Assembly (NCBI GenBank): GCA_023386795.1
Contig: JAEWJB010000040.1
Span: 1 to 64,000 of the forward strand
Direction: 5' to 3'
Source: Pseudomonadota bacterium
GTDB lineage: Bacteria; Pseudomonadota; Gammaproteobacteria; Xanthomonadales; Xanthomonadaceae
DNA length: 64,000 bases
Made by a program: the position numbers and the translations under genes. The notes under the pieces are model-generated. The model was not told the origin of the DNA and ran no database searches. It saw only the letters and a list, made by a program, of their open reading frames with translations. Below are positions 1-8,143 of this stretch, piece by piece; positions within the stretch are counted from its first letter, which is position 1, and every line of letters begins with the position of its first letter.

Positions 1-18
1 GGCGACATGGATGTCGCC
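1..18. repeat. Perfect 8-bp inverted repeat at the window edge
   Basis: GGCGACAT, a GG centre, then ATGTCGCC forms a hairpin-capable palindrome. No T-run follows on either strand within view, so I cannot call it a terminator. It may belong to a gene lying to the left of the window. The remaining bases up to the thiolase terminator hold nothing I recognise. Confidence 0.4.
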
Positions 19-141
19 TACGAGCCCCCATGGATGGGTTCACGGCGTGTCCCGAAAGGGCCCCACCCCCGCAGGCCGTGCACGATCGCAGAACAGCCGA
101 TCAACCTCGAAGGCCACAACACGCCCCAAAAACAAAGCGCA

Positions 142-170
142 CAAAAGAAAAGGCGGCCCGCAGGCCGCCT
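142..170 (-). terminator. Intrinsic terminator of the beta-oxidation operon
   Basis: On the minus strand an 8-bp perfect stem (AGGCGGCC/GGCCGCCT, 4-nt loop) is followed by a T-rich tract, TTTTCTTTTG. It lies 28 bases past the thiolase stop codon, which fits termination of the psrA-fadN-fadA transcript. Confidence 0.8.
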
Positions 171-198
171 CTCCAACATCCAAAATCCACTGCAAAGA

Positions 199-1404
199 TC
201 AAAGCGCCTCGATGATCCCCGCAGCGCCCATGCCGGTGCCGATGCACATCGTCACCATGCCGTACTTCTGCTGGCGGCGACGCAGGCCGTGCACGATCGT
301 CGCGGTACGGATCGCACCGGTCGCACCGAGCGGGTGGCCCAGCGCGATCGCACCGCCCAGCGGATTGATCTTCGACGGGTCCAGCTGGCTGTCGCGGATC
401 ACCGCCAGCGACTGCGCCGCGAAGGCTTCGTTGAGCTCGATCCAGTCCAGCTGGTCCTTGGTCAACCCGGCCTGCTTGAGCGCCTTCGGGATCGCCGCGA
501 TCGGACCGATGCCCATCACTTCCGGCCGCACGCCCGCCACCGAGAACGACACGAAGCGCGCCAGCGGCGTCAGCCCGTAGTCCTTGATCGCCTGCTCGGA
601 AGCCAGCAGCACCGCGCCGGCGCCATCGCTCATCTGCGACGAATTGCCCGCCGTCACCGAACCGCCGAACTGGCCGTTGCGGAACACCGGGCGCAGCTTG
701 CCCAGGCCCTCCAGCGACGTATCCGCACGCGGACCTTCATCGGTATCCACCAGCTTCTTGCGCAGCGCGATCGCGTTGCCCGCCAGGTCCGGCACGTGCG
801 AGACGATCTCGTACGGGCTGATCTCGTCGCGGAACTCGCCGGCCGCAATCGCCGCCAGCGCCTTCTGGTGCGAGGCCAGCGCGAACGCGTCCTGGTCCTC
901 GCGCGACACCTTCCACTCCTCGGCCACCTTCTCGGCGGTGATGCCCATGCCGTAGGCGATGGCCACGTGGTCGTCCTTGAACACCGACGGCGACAGCGCC
1001 ACCTTGTTGCCCATCATCGGCACCATCGACATCGACTCGGTGCCGCCGGCCAGCATCAGGTCGGCATTGCCCAGGCGGATTTCGTTGGCCGCCAGCGCCA
1101 CGGCCTGCAGGCCCGAAGAGCAGAAGCGGTTGATCGTCTGCCCGGCCACCGTGTTCGGCAGGCCGGCCAGCAGCACGCCGATGCGCGCCACGTTCATGCC
1201 TTGCTCGCCCTCGGGCATCGCGCAGCCGATGATCGCATCGTCGATGCGCGCCAGGTCGATGCCCGGCGCCTGGGCCACGACCGAGCGCAGCACGTGCGCC
1301 AGCATGTCGTCGGGGCGGGTATTGCGGAACATGCCCTTCGGCGCCTTGCCCACCGGGGTGCGGGTGGCGGCCACGATGTAGGCGTCCTGGATCTGCTTGG
1401 TCAT
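199..1404 (-). CDS. fadA: Acetyl-CoA C-acyltransferase (3-ketoacyl-CoA thiolase)
   Basis: This 401-aa thiolase catalyses the last step of beta-oxidation, cleaving 3-ketoacyl-CoA with CoA to give acetyl-CoA and a shortened acyl-CoA in the cytoplasm. The family signatures are intact: nucleophile Cys95 in NRFCSSGLQ, His357 in GHPLGATG and Cys387 in CIGTGMG. Length is normal for the family. It lies 42 bases downstream of the FadN-type gene on the same strand and ends just before an intrinsic terminator, so it is the last gene of the operon. Sequence alone does not separate degradative FadA from a PcaF-type or biosynthetic thiolase, but the partner gene makes fatty-acid degradation the best reading. 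Confidence 0.93.
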   Translation of the reverse strand: MTKQIQDAYIVAATRTPVGKAPKGMFRNTRPDDMLAHVLRSVVAQAPGIDLARIDDAIIGCAMPEGEQGMNVARIGVLLAGLPNTVAGQTINRFCSSGLQAVALAANEIRLGNADLMLAGGTESMSMVPMMGNKVALSPSVFKDDHVAIAYGMGITAEKVAEEWKVSREDQDAFALASHQKALAAIAAGEFRDEISPYEIVSHVPDLAGNAIALRKKLVDTDEGPRADTSLEGLGKLRPVFRNGQFGGSVTAGNSSQMSDGAGAVLLASEQAIKDYGLTPLARFVSFSVAGVRPEVMGIGPIAAIPKALKQAGLTKDQLDWIELNEAFAAQSLAVIRDSQLDPSKINPLGGAIALGHPLGATGAIRTATIVHGLRRRQQKYGMVTMCIGTGMGAAGIIEAL

Positions 1405-1446
1405 TTCATTACTCCGGAATTCGAAGAAGGCCTCAAGCGCTGCGCA

Positions 1447-3819
1447 TCAATTGCGCAGCGGCTTGCCGGTCTTGAGCATGTGGGCGATGCGGGCCTGGGT
1501 CTTCTCCTGCTGGGCCAGCTCCACGAAGTGCTGGCGCTCGAGCTTGAGCAGCCATTCCTCGTCCACCAGCGCGCCACGGTCCACTTCGCCACCGCACACC
1601 ACCGTGGCGATGCGGCTGGCGATCTCGTAGTCGTACTCGCTGATGAAGCGGCCTTCCAGCATGTTGACCAGCAGCATCTTGAAGGTGGCGATGCCGACAT
1701 CGCCGGCGACCTGGATGCGGTTGGCGGGCAGCGGCGGGCGATAGCCGCCCTCGGCCAGCGCCAGCGCCTCGGCCTTGGCGATGTACAGCGACTCGAAGGT
1801 GTTGAACACCACCTTGTCGGTCTGCCGCAGCAGGCCCAGTTCCTTCGCATTGACCGCCGAGTTGGACACCTTGGCCATCGCCACGGTCTCGAAGGTCTTC
1901 TTCAGCTCGGCGAACACGTCACCGCCCGGACCGGCCGCCTGCGAAGCGCGCACCGCCAGTTCCTTCAGGCCGCCACCGGCCGGCAGCAGGCCCACGCCGG
2001 CCTCGACCAGGCCGATGTAGCTCTCCAGCGCGGCCACCGTCTTGGCACTGTGCATCTGGAACTCGCAGCCGCCGCCCAGCGCCAGGCCACGCACCGCGGC
2101 CACCACCGGCACCAGCGAATACTTGATGCGCTGGCTGGTGCGCTGGAAGTTGGCGACCATCGCCTCGAACTCGGCGACCTTGCCGGCCTGCAGCGCGCCC
2201 AGCGCACCGGCCAGGTCAGCGCCGGCGGAGAAGGGCTCCTTCTGCTGCCAGATCACCAGGCCCTTGAAGTCCTTCTCGGCGCGCGAGACCGCTTCCTGCA
2301 GGCCATCGAGCACCTGGTCGGAAACGGTGTTCATCTTGGTCTTGAAGCTGACCACGGCGATATCGTCGCCGTCGTGCCACATGCGCAGGCCATCGTTCTC
2401 GAACACCGTCTCGCCCGGGCTGAACTTCTCGCCCAGCAGCGGATCGGGGAAACGCTGGCGGCGGTACACCGGCAGCGAGGAACGCGGCAGCTTGGCATCG
2501 CGCGCCGGGCTGTAGCTGCCCTCGGCGGCGTGCACGCCGTCGCGGCCGTCGAACACCCAGTTCGGCAGCGGGGCGTTGCTCATGCTCTTGCCGGCGGCGA
2601 TGTCGTCGGCGATCCACTGCGCGACCTGCTTCCAGCCGGCGGCCTGCCAGGTCTCGAACGGGCCCAGCGACCAGCCGTAGCCCCAGCGGATCGCCAGGTC
2701 CACGTCGCGCGCGGTGTCGGCGATGTCGGCCAGGTGGTAGGCGCTGTAGTGGAACAGGTCGCGGAACGTCGCCCACAGGAACTGTGCCTGCGGGTGCTGG
2801 CTTTCGCGCAGCTTGGCGAACTTCTCGGCCGGGTTCTTGATCTTCAGGATCTCGACCACTTCCGGCGCCGCGGCGCGGTCGGCCGGGCGATAGTCCTGCT
2901 TGGCCACGTCGAGCACGACGATGTCCTTGCCGACCTTGCGGAAGATGCCCGCGCCGGTCTTCTGGCCCAGCGCGCCCTTGACGATCAGCGCCTCCAGCCA
3001 CTTGGGCGACTTGAAGAACGCATGCCACGGGTCGTCGGGCAGGGTGTCGGCCATGGTCTTGATGACGTGGGCCATGGTGTCCAGGCCGACCACGTCGGAG
3101 GTGCGGTAGGTCGCCGACTTCGGGCGGCCCACCAGCGGGCCGGTCAGGCCGTCGACTTCGTCGAAGCCCAGGCCGAACTGCTCGGTGTGGTGGATAGTGG
3201 ACAGGATCGAGAACACGCCGATGCGGTTGCCGATGAAGTTCGGCGTGTCCTTGGCGTACACCACGCCCTTGCCCAGCGTGGTGGTGAGGAAGGTCTCCAG
3301 GCCTTCGAGCACGGACTTGTCCGTGCCCTTGGCCGGAATCAGCTCGGCCAGGTGCATGTAGCGCGGCGGATTGAAGAAGTGCACGCCGCAGAAGCGGTGG
3401 CGCAGCTGCTCGGGCAGCACCTCGGCCAGCTTGTTGATGCCCAGGCCGGAGGTGTTGGAGGCCAGCACGGCGGTGTCGGACACGAACGGGGCGATCTTCG
3501 CGTACAGGTCCTGTTTCCAGTCCATGCGTTCGGCGATCGCTTCGATGATCAGGTCGCAGCCGCGCAGCTGCTCCAGGCCGGTGTCGTAGTTGGCCGGGGT
3601 GATCGCCTCGGCCAGCGCCTTGGACGCCAGCGGGGCCGGACTCAGCTTGCCCAGGTTGGCGATGGCCTTCAGCACGATGCCGTCGGCCGGGCCCTCTTTG
3701 GCCGCCAGGTCGAACAGCACGGTGTCGACACCGGCGTTGGTGAGATGCGCGGCGATCTGGGCGCCCATGACGCCGGCGCCGAGGACGGCCGCGCGACGGA
3801 CTAGCAGGGGATTGGACAT
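1447..3819 (-). CDS. fadN: 3-hydroxyacyl-CoA dehydrogenase/enoyl-CoA hydratase, FadN-type
   Basis: A 790-aa bifunctional beta-oxidation enzyme. The N-terminal half is an NAD-binding 3-hydroxyacyl-CoA dehydrogenase with GAGVMG at residues 14-19 and His147 in the GVHFFNP motif. The C-terminal third is a crotonase fold (FSAGADLAG, then GGGCEFQMHSAK and an LVEAGVGLLPAGGG stretch). This order, dehydrogenase first and hydratase last, is that of FadN and is the reverse of E. coli FadB/FadJ, so a FadN-type name is preferred even though annotation pipelines often call such genes fadB. It sits between the PsrA-like regulator (42-base gap) and the thiolase (42-base gap), in one transcription unit. No separate PsrA box is visible in its short upstream gap. 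Confidence 0.9.
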   Translation of the reverse strand: MSNPLLVRRAAVLGAGVMGAQIAAHLTNAGVDTVLFDLAAKEGPADGIVLKAIANLGKLSPAPLASKALAEAITPANYDTGLEQLRGCDLIIEAIAERMDWKQDLYAKIAPFVSDTAVLASNTSGLGINKLAEVLPEQLRHRFCGVHFFNPPRYMHLAELIPAKGTDKSVLEGLETFLTTTLGKGVVYAKDTPNFIGNRIGVFSILSTIHHTEQFGLGFDEVDGLTGPLVGRPKSATYRTSDVVGLDTMAHVIKTMADTLPDDPWHAFFKSPKWLEALIVKGALGQKTGAGIFRKVGKDIVVLDVAKQDYRPADRAAAPEVVEILKIKNPAEKFAKLRESQHPQAQFLWATFRDLFHYSAYHLADIADTARDVDLAIRWGYGWSLGPFETWQAAGWKQVAQWIADDIAAGKSMSNAPLPNWVFDGRDGVHAAEGSYSPARDAKLPRSSLPVYRRQRFPDPLLGEKFSPGETVFENDGLRMWHDGDDIAVVSFKTKMNTVSDQVLDGLQEAVSRAEKDFKGLVIWQQKEPFSAGADLAGALGALQAGKVAEFEAMVANFQRTSQRIKYSLVPVVAAVRGLALGGGCEFQMHSAKTVAALESYIGLVEAGVGLLPAGGGLKELAVRASQAAGPGGDVFAELKKTFETVAMAKVSNSAVNAKELGLLRQTDKVVFNTFESLYIAKAEALALAEGGYRPPLPANRIQVAGDVGIATFKMLLVNMLEGRFISEYDYEIASRIATVVCGGEVDRGALVDEEWLLKLERQHFVELAQQEKTQARIAHMLKTGKPLRN

Positions 3820-3861
3820 ATCGATAAACCCTTGATGGATAACGACTACGGTGTGAACGGC

Positions 3862-4494
3862 TTAAGGTTGGACGCGGGCCAGGAAGCCGGCTTCCGCGAA
3901 ACGGATCAGTTCGCGCGCCGCGTGGGCGCGGTGGTCGGCCTCGCTGACGCCGGCCGGGCGCTTGATCAGGCCGAAGTCGGCCATGGCGTAGGTCAGGGCG
4001 CCGGCGAGGAAATCCAGCCGCCAGTACAACTCTTCCTTGCTCAGGCCCGGCACGCAGGCCGCGATGGCCTTGCCGAACTCGCGCAGGACGTGGCCGTAAT
4101 GGTCGGAAAGGAACTTGCGCAGGTTGTCGTTCTTCTCGGCATAGGCCCGCGCGATGACGCGCACGAACGCGCCGCCGCTCTGGCGGTCCTGGGCCATCGC
4201 CAGCGCCGGCTCGACGAAGGCCGCCAGCACTGCGGCCAGATCGCCCGGCTTTTCGCGACGGGCCTGCTCCAGCTGATGAAGGCGGGCGGCGGTCATCTCG
4301 TCCATGCGCCGGCGGAACACCTCGTTGACCAGGTTTTCCTTGGAGCCGAAGTGGTAGTTGACCGCCGCGATGTTGACGTCGGCGTGGCTGGTCACCAGCC
4401 GCAGCGACGTGCCGGCAAAGCCGTGCTGGGCGAACAGCTCCTCCGCCGCGCCGAGGATGCGGTCCTTGGTGGAGAAGTGGGCGGGCTTGGGCAT
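3862..4494 (-). CDS. psrA: TetR-family regulator of fatty-acid degradation, PsrA-like
   Basis: A 210-aa TetR/AcrR repressor. The helix-turn-helix lies at about residues 8-55, and the segment DRILGAAEELFAQHGF followed by VNIAAVNYHFGSK closely matches Pseudomonas PsrA from memory. The C-terminal half is a ligand and dimer domain; PsrA proteins bind long-chain acyl ligands and release DNA. I chose the ATG at 4494 (protein starts MPKPAHFSTK) because the longer open frame would run through the promoter and operator. It leads the operon with fadN and fadA. A PsrA-type operator 17 bases upstream of its start suggests it represses itself and both enzymes. Confidence 0.85.
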   Translation of the reverse strand: MPKPAHFSTKDRILGAAEELFAQHGFAGTSLRLVTSHADVNIAAVNYHFGSKENLVNEVFRRRMDEMTAARLHQLEQARREKPGDLAAVLAAFVEPALAMAQDRQSGGAFVRVIARAYAEKNDNLRKFLSDHYGHVLREFGKAIAACVPGLSKEELYWRLDFLAGALTYAMADFGLIKRPAGVSEADHRAHAARELIRFAEAGFLARVQP

Positions 4495-4510
4495 GGCGGG
4501 CAGGGCATCA

Positions 4511-4528
4511 ATCAAACGATTGTTTGAT
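4511..4528. promoter_or_regulatory. PsrA-type operator overlapping the psrA promoter
   Basis: ATCAAAC-GATT-GTTTGAT is a perfect 7-bp inverted repeat with a 4-base centre. It matches the Pseudomonas PsrA consensus (G/C)AAAC-N2-4-GTTTG(G/C) as I recall it, apart from the outermost base. On the minus strand a -10-like TATAGGAT overlaps its upstream edge (about 4527-4534), so bound repressor would block initiation. Confidence 0.8.
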
Positions 4529-4623
4529 CCTATACCCTGGCGTATGGAGTTGCATTGTGCGCCGCAGCATGACTGCCGCCGGAACTGGCTGCGCCCCAGT
4601 GTGCAAAGGCCGCGCCAAGGCGC

Positions 4624-4677
4624 TAGAATTGTCCATCGCAAGTTCGGCTAAGCCCGCGTTTTGACGCGGGTTTTTTT
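4624..4677 (+). terminator. Intrinsic terminator or attenuator in the ndk leader
   Basis: Stem CCCGCG (4653-4658) and CGCGGG (4665-4670) with a TTTTGA loop is followed directly by seven Ts, a textbook plus-strand intrinsic terminator. No plus-strand gene lies upstream. The only transcript it could end is one starting nearby, for example from a TAGAAT -10-like element at 4624-4629, or readthrough antisense to psrA. It sits 49 bases before the ndk start, so it could act as an attenuator or release a very short RNA. Confidence 0.6.
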
Positions 4678-4726
4678 CATGTTAACCTCGGGCCAGTCAG
4701 TGGCCCGCCCTCCGGGAGATTTTTCC

Positions 4727-5152
4727 ATGGCGCTGGAGCGCACCCTGTCCATCATCAAGCCCGATGCCGTCGCCAAGAACGTCATCGGCGAAATCTACAG
4801 CCGCTTCGAGAAGGCCGGCCTGAAGGTCGTGGCCGCCAAGTACAAGCAGCTGTCGCGTCGCGAGGCTGAAGGCTTTTACGCCGTGCACCGCGAGCGTCCG
4901 TTCTTCAACGCGCTGGTCGAGTTCATGATTTCCGGCCCGGTGATGATCCAGGCGCTGGAAGGCGAGAACGCCGTGGCCGCGCACCGCGACCTGCTGGGCG
5001 CCACCAATCCGAAGGACGCCGCGCCGGGCACCATCCGCGCCGACTTCGCCGATTCGATCGATGCCAATGCCGCCCACGGCTCGGATTCGGTCGAGAATGC
5101 CGCCATCGAAGTGGCGTATTTCTTCGCCGCCACCGAAGTGGTCTCGCGCTAA
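4727..5152 (+). CDS. ndk: Nucleoside diphosphate kinase
   Basis: A 141-aa cytoplasmic enzyme that moves the gamma-phosphate of ATP to other (d)NDPs through a phosphohistidine. The N-terminus MALERTLSIIKPDAV and catalytic His117 in NAAHGSDS are diagnostic and the length is normal. The ATG at 4727 is chosen over the upstream in-frame ATG at 4661 because it restores the family N-terminus and has GGGAGA eight bases before it. The upstream ATG would also overlap the terminator stem. It begins the housekeeping run that continues with rlmN 14 bases downstream. Confidence 0.97.
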   Translation: MALERTLSIIKPDAVAKNVIGEIYSRFEKAGLKVVAAKYKQLSRREAEGFYAVHRERPFFNALVEFMISGPVMIQALEGENAVAAHRDLLGATNPKDAAPGTIRADFADSIDANAAHGSDSVENAAIEVAYFFAATEVVSR

Positions 5153-5166
5153 AGAAGAGAAGTGCC

Positions 5167-6372
5167 GTGAACGAGGTCGTCAGCCAACCCGAGCCGCGTG
5201 AGCTTCCCATCGTAGAAGGGAAGGCCACCAAGCAGAACCTGCTCGACCTCGATCGCGCGGGCCTGGAGCAGTTCTTCGCCGAAACGCTGGGCGAAGCGCG
5301 CTACCGTGCCCACCAGGTGATGAAGTGGATCCACCACCGCTACGTCACCGACTTCGACCAGATGACCGACCTCGGCAAGGCACTGCGGGCCAAGCTGCAC
5401 GCGCATGCCGAGGTCGTCGTCCCGAACGTGGTGTTCGACAAGCCTTCCGCCGACGGCACCCACAAGTGGCTGCTGGCGATGGGCGTGGATGGCAAGAACG
5501 CCATCGAAACCGTGTACATCCCCGACAAGACGCGCGGCACGCTGTGCGTGTCCTCGCAGGTGGGCTGCGCGCTGAACTGCACGTTCTGCTCGACCGCCAC
5601 CCAGGGCTTCAACCGCAACCTGTCCACCGCCGAGATCATCGGCCAGGTGTGGGTGGCCGCGCGCCACCTCGGCAACGTGCCGCACCAGCAGCGCCGCCTC
5701 ACCAACGTGGTGATGATGGGCATGGGCGAGCCGCTGATGAACTTCGACAACGTCGTGCGCGCCATGAACGTGATGCGCGACGACCTGGGCTATGGCCTGG
5801 CTAACAAGCGCGTGACGCTGTCCACCTCCGGCCTGGTGCCGATGATCGACCGCCTCTCGGTGGAGAGCGACGTCTCGCTGGCGGTGTCGCTGCATGCGCC
5901 GAATGATGCGCTGCGCGAGACACTGGTGCCGCTCAACAAGAAGTACCCGATCGCCGAGCTGATGGCGTCGTGCGCGCGCTATTTGCGCGCGAACAAGAAG
6001 CGCGACTCGGTGACCTTCGAATACACCCTGATGAAGGGCATCAACGACCAGCCCGAACACGCCCGCCAGCTGGCCAAGCTGATGCGCCAGTTCGACAACG
6101 CCGTGCAGGCCAAGGACTCGGGCAAGGTCAACCTGATCCCGTTCAATCCCTTCCCGGGCACCCGCTACGAGCGCTCGGGCGAGGAACAGATTCGCGCCTT
6201 CCAGAAGATCCTGCTCGATTCGCAGGTGCTGACGATGGTGCGCCGTACGCGTGGCGACGACATCGACGCCGCCTGTGGCCAGCTCAAGGGGCAGGTGATG
6301 GATCGCACCCGCCGCCAGGCCACCTTCCTCCGGCAGCTGGAAGCCCAAGACGGCCATGACGCGGCGGCATGA
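5167..6372 (+). CDS. rlmN: Dual-specificity rRNA/tRNA methyltransferase RlmN
   Basis: A 401-aa radical-SAM enzyme that makes 2-methyladenosine at 23S rRNA A2503 and at A37 of some tRNAs. The [4Fe-4S] triad is Cys134, Cys138 and Cys141 in CALNCTFC, and the methyl-carrying Cys370 lies in DIDAACGQL near the C-terminus. The start is GTG at 5167, preceded by a purine-rich AAAGAAGAGAAG. The last 17 bases overlap the next gene, consistent with translational coupling. Confidence 0.96.
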   Translation: MNEVVSQPEPRELPIVEGKATKQNLLDLDRAGLEQFFAETLGEARYRAHQVMKWIHHRYVTDFDQMTDLGKALRAKLHAHAEVVVPNVVFDKPSADGTHKWLLAMGVDGKNAIETVYIPDKTRGTLCVSSQVGCALNCTFCSTATQGFNRNLSTAEIIGQVWVAARHLGNVPHQQRRLTNVVMMGMGEPLMNFDNVVRAMNVMRDDLGYGLANKRVTLSTSGLVPMIDRLSVESDVSLAVSLHAPNDALRETLVPLNKKYPIAELMASCARYLRANKKRDSVTFEYTLMKGINDQPEHARQLAKLMRQFDNAVQAKDSGKVNLIPFNPFPGTRYERSGEEQIRAFQKILLDSQVLTMVRRTRGDDIDAACGQLKGQVMDRTRRQATFLRQLEAQDGHDAAA

Positions 6373-7177
6373 ACTGACGTTGTTGTTTCTGGTCGCGACC
6401 GCGCTGATGACCGCCGGTTGCGGCACCGGGTCGCGCAACGCCAAGGCGGGCAAGGTCAAGCGCGTCGATGACGTCGCCCCGCGCTACGAGGTCCGCGACG
6501 ACCCCGCCACCCGCCAGCGCCTGGCGCGGCAGGAAAAGCTCGGGCTGGCGGTGAACCGCCTGCAGGGCGGCGACATCGCCGCCGCCGACACGCTCGTGCG
6601 CGATGTGATCAAGCAGGACCCGCGCCTGGCCGATGCCTATACCATCCAGGCGCTCGTGCGGGATCGCCAAGGTGACGCCCAGGGCGCGGGCGAGGCCTAC
6701 CGCAAGGCCGCCGAACTGGCGCCGGACCAGGGCGATACCCTCAACAACTACGGCGCCTGGCTGTGCGGCAACGGTTTCTCCGCCGAGGCGCTGGTCTGGT
6801 TCGACCGGGCCCTGGCCGCGCCCAATTACCGCACCCCGGCCGCCGCCCTGGCCAATGCGGGCGGCTGTGCGCTGCAATCCGGGCAGGGCGAGCGCGCTGC
6901 GGCAGACCTGGAAAAGGCGCTGCAACTCGATCCGACCAACGCCTATGCGCTGGAATCGATGGCGCGCTATCAAGCGTCCCAGCGTCGCTACTTCGAAGCC
7001 AGGGCCTTCAGCGAGCGCCGCCTGGCGGCTGCACCGGCCACGGCTTCCGTGCTACAACTTGCTATTCAGATTGAACAGGGGCTAGGCGACAAGGCAGCCG
7101 CCAGCCGATACCAGCAGCGGTTGGTCCAGGAGTTTCCGCAGACCAGTACCGCCAACCCGGGGGCCAAAGCATTGTGA
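6356..7177 (+). CDS. pilF: Type IV pilus biogenesis/stability lipoprotein (PilF/PilW), TPR
   Basis: A 273-aa outer-membrane lipoprotein: a signal peptide ending in a lipobox (MTAGC, Cys22) followed by TPR helices from about residue 60 to 250. In Pseudomonas and Neisseria this protein (PilF/PilW) supports assembly of the PilQ secretin. The position between rlmN and a RodZ-like gene is the conserved one for this family. It overlaps rlmN by 17 bases and its stop overlaps the GTG of the next gene. Confidence 0.88.
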   Translation: MTRRHELTLLFLVATALMTAGCGTGSRNAKAGKVKRVDDVAPRYEVRDDPATRQRLARQEKLGLAVNRLQGGDIAAADTLVRDVIKQDPRLADAYTIQALVRDRQGDAQGAGEAYRKAAELAPDQGDTLNNYGAWLCGNGFSAEALVWFDRALAAPNYRTPAAALANAGGCALQSGQGERAAADLEKALQLDPTNAYALESMARYQASQRRYFEARAFSERRLAAAPATASVLQLAIQIEQGLGDKAAASRYQQRLVQEFPQTSTANPGAKAL

Positions 7178-8064
7178 TCAGTGAGTCCAATCCGAACCCT
7201 TTCGAGCAGGAAAAGGGATGCGGACAGTACCTGCGTGAAGCGCGCGAGGCCGCCGGGCTGACGGTGGACCAGGTCGCCACCCAGCTGCGCATGCCGGTAC
7301 AGGTGGTGCGGTCGCTGGAGCAGGAGGATTGGCAGCGCCTGGGCGCCCCCGTATTTGTTCGTGGCCAGCTGCGCAGCTATGCGCGGCTGTTGAACGTGGA
7401 CCTGGGGCCGCTGCTGCAGCAGGCGCGGCTGGAAAGCATCGAGCCGGTCAAGCTGGTCAGCCACGCGCATACGCCGCGCGGGCGCCGGTTGATGGAGAGT
7501 TTCGCCCGTCGCGCGGTCTACGTGGTGATCACCGGCGTGCTGGTGGTGCCGATCTGGTACGCCATCCGCAGCGTTCCGGGTGCGGGGCAGGGCAGCAACA
7601 CCGCCTCCCTGGATGTGGTGCCGGGCGAGGCCACTGCATCCCCTGTCGCCGCCGAGCAGGCGACCCCGTCGACCGCCGCGTCGGACCCGTCCGCGAGCAC
7701 CGCCGCACGGGCGGGCGAAAGCGCCAAACCCGCCGCGTCCACCACGCCGTACATCGCGTCGCTGACGCCGATGCCGCGTAGTGCCAGCGCGCCGTCCAGT
7801 GCCGCTCTGTCGCTGCACTTCAATGGTGAAAGCTGGATCGAAATCCTGGCCCCGGACGGCAGCGTCGTCGACAAGGGCCTGGTGCGCGCCGGCGAGGATC
7901 GCAGCTACGAAGCCGGCCGCGTCGGCCGCGTCAAGCTGGGCAATGCGACGGCGGTAGAGGTTCAGCAAGGCGGCAGTATCGTCGACGTGAAACCGTTCCA
8001 GCGCGCTAACGTGGCGCGTTTTGCGGTATCCTCCGACGGCTCCGTGGTGCCCGCTGCCGAGTGA
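7174..8064 (+). CDS. RodZ-like helix-turn-helix membrane protein
   Basis: A 296-aa protein with an N-terminal Xre-type helix-turn-helix (about 18-75, YLREAREAAGLTVDQVATQL), one membrane segment (about 113-130), a low-complexity Ala/Ser/Thr/Pro linker (about 140-205) and a C-terminal DUF4115-type beta domain. This is the layout of RodZ, which links MreB to the elongation machinery. The start is GTG at 7174 in a GTGA overlap with pilF. The gene position supports RodZ, but MreB-binding residues cannot be checked here. Confidence 0.8.
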   Translation: MISESNPNPFEQEKGCGQYLREAREAAGLTVDQVATQLRMPVQVVRSLEQEDWQRLGAPVFVRGQLRSYARLLNVDLGPLLQQARLESIEPVKLVSHAHTPRGRRLMESFARRAVYVVITGVLVVPIWYAIRSVPGAGQGSNTASLDVVPGEATASPVAAEQATPSTAASDPSASTAARAGESAKPAASTTPYIASLTPMPRSASAPSSAALSLHFNGESWIEILAPDGSVVDKGLVRAGEDRSYEAGRVGRVKLGNATAVEVQQGGSIVDVKPFQRANVARFAVSSDGSVVPAAE

Positions 8065-8143
8065 CGTTGCAGGCTGCAGGCACCGCGGTTTTTCGTTTCC
8101 CCTTTGATGCTCCGGATCCGGCAAGGACGGGGTGAGAGTACGC

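Noticed and set aside
7..3804. A 1265-codon plus-strand open frame opposite fadA and fadN
   Set aside because: It is Arg/His/Gln/Ala-rich with no domain, signal or ribosome site, and lies exactly antisense to two proteins with intact catalytic motifs. High GC and strong codon bias produce such shadow frames.
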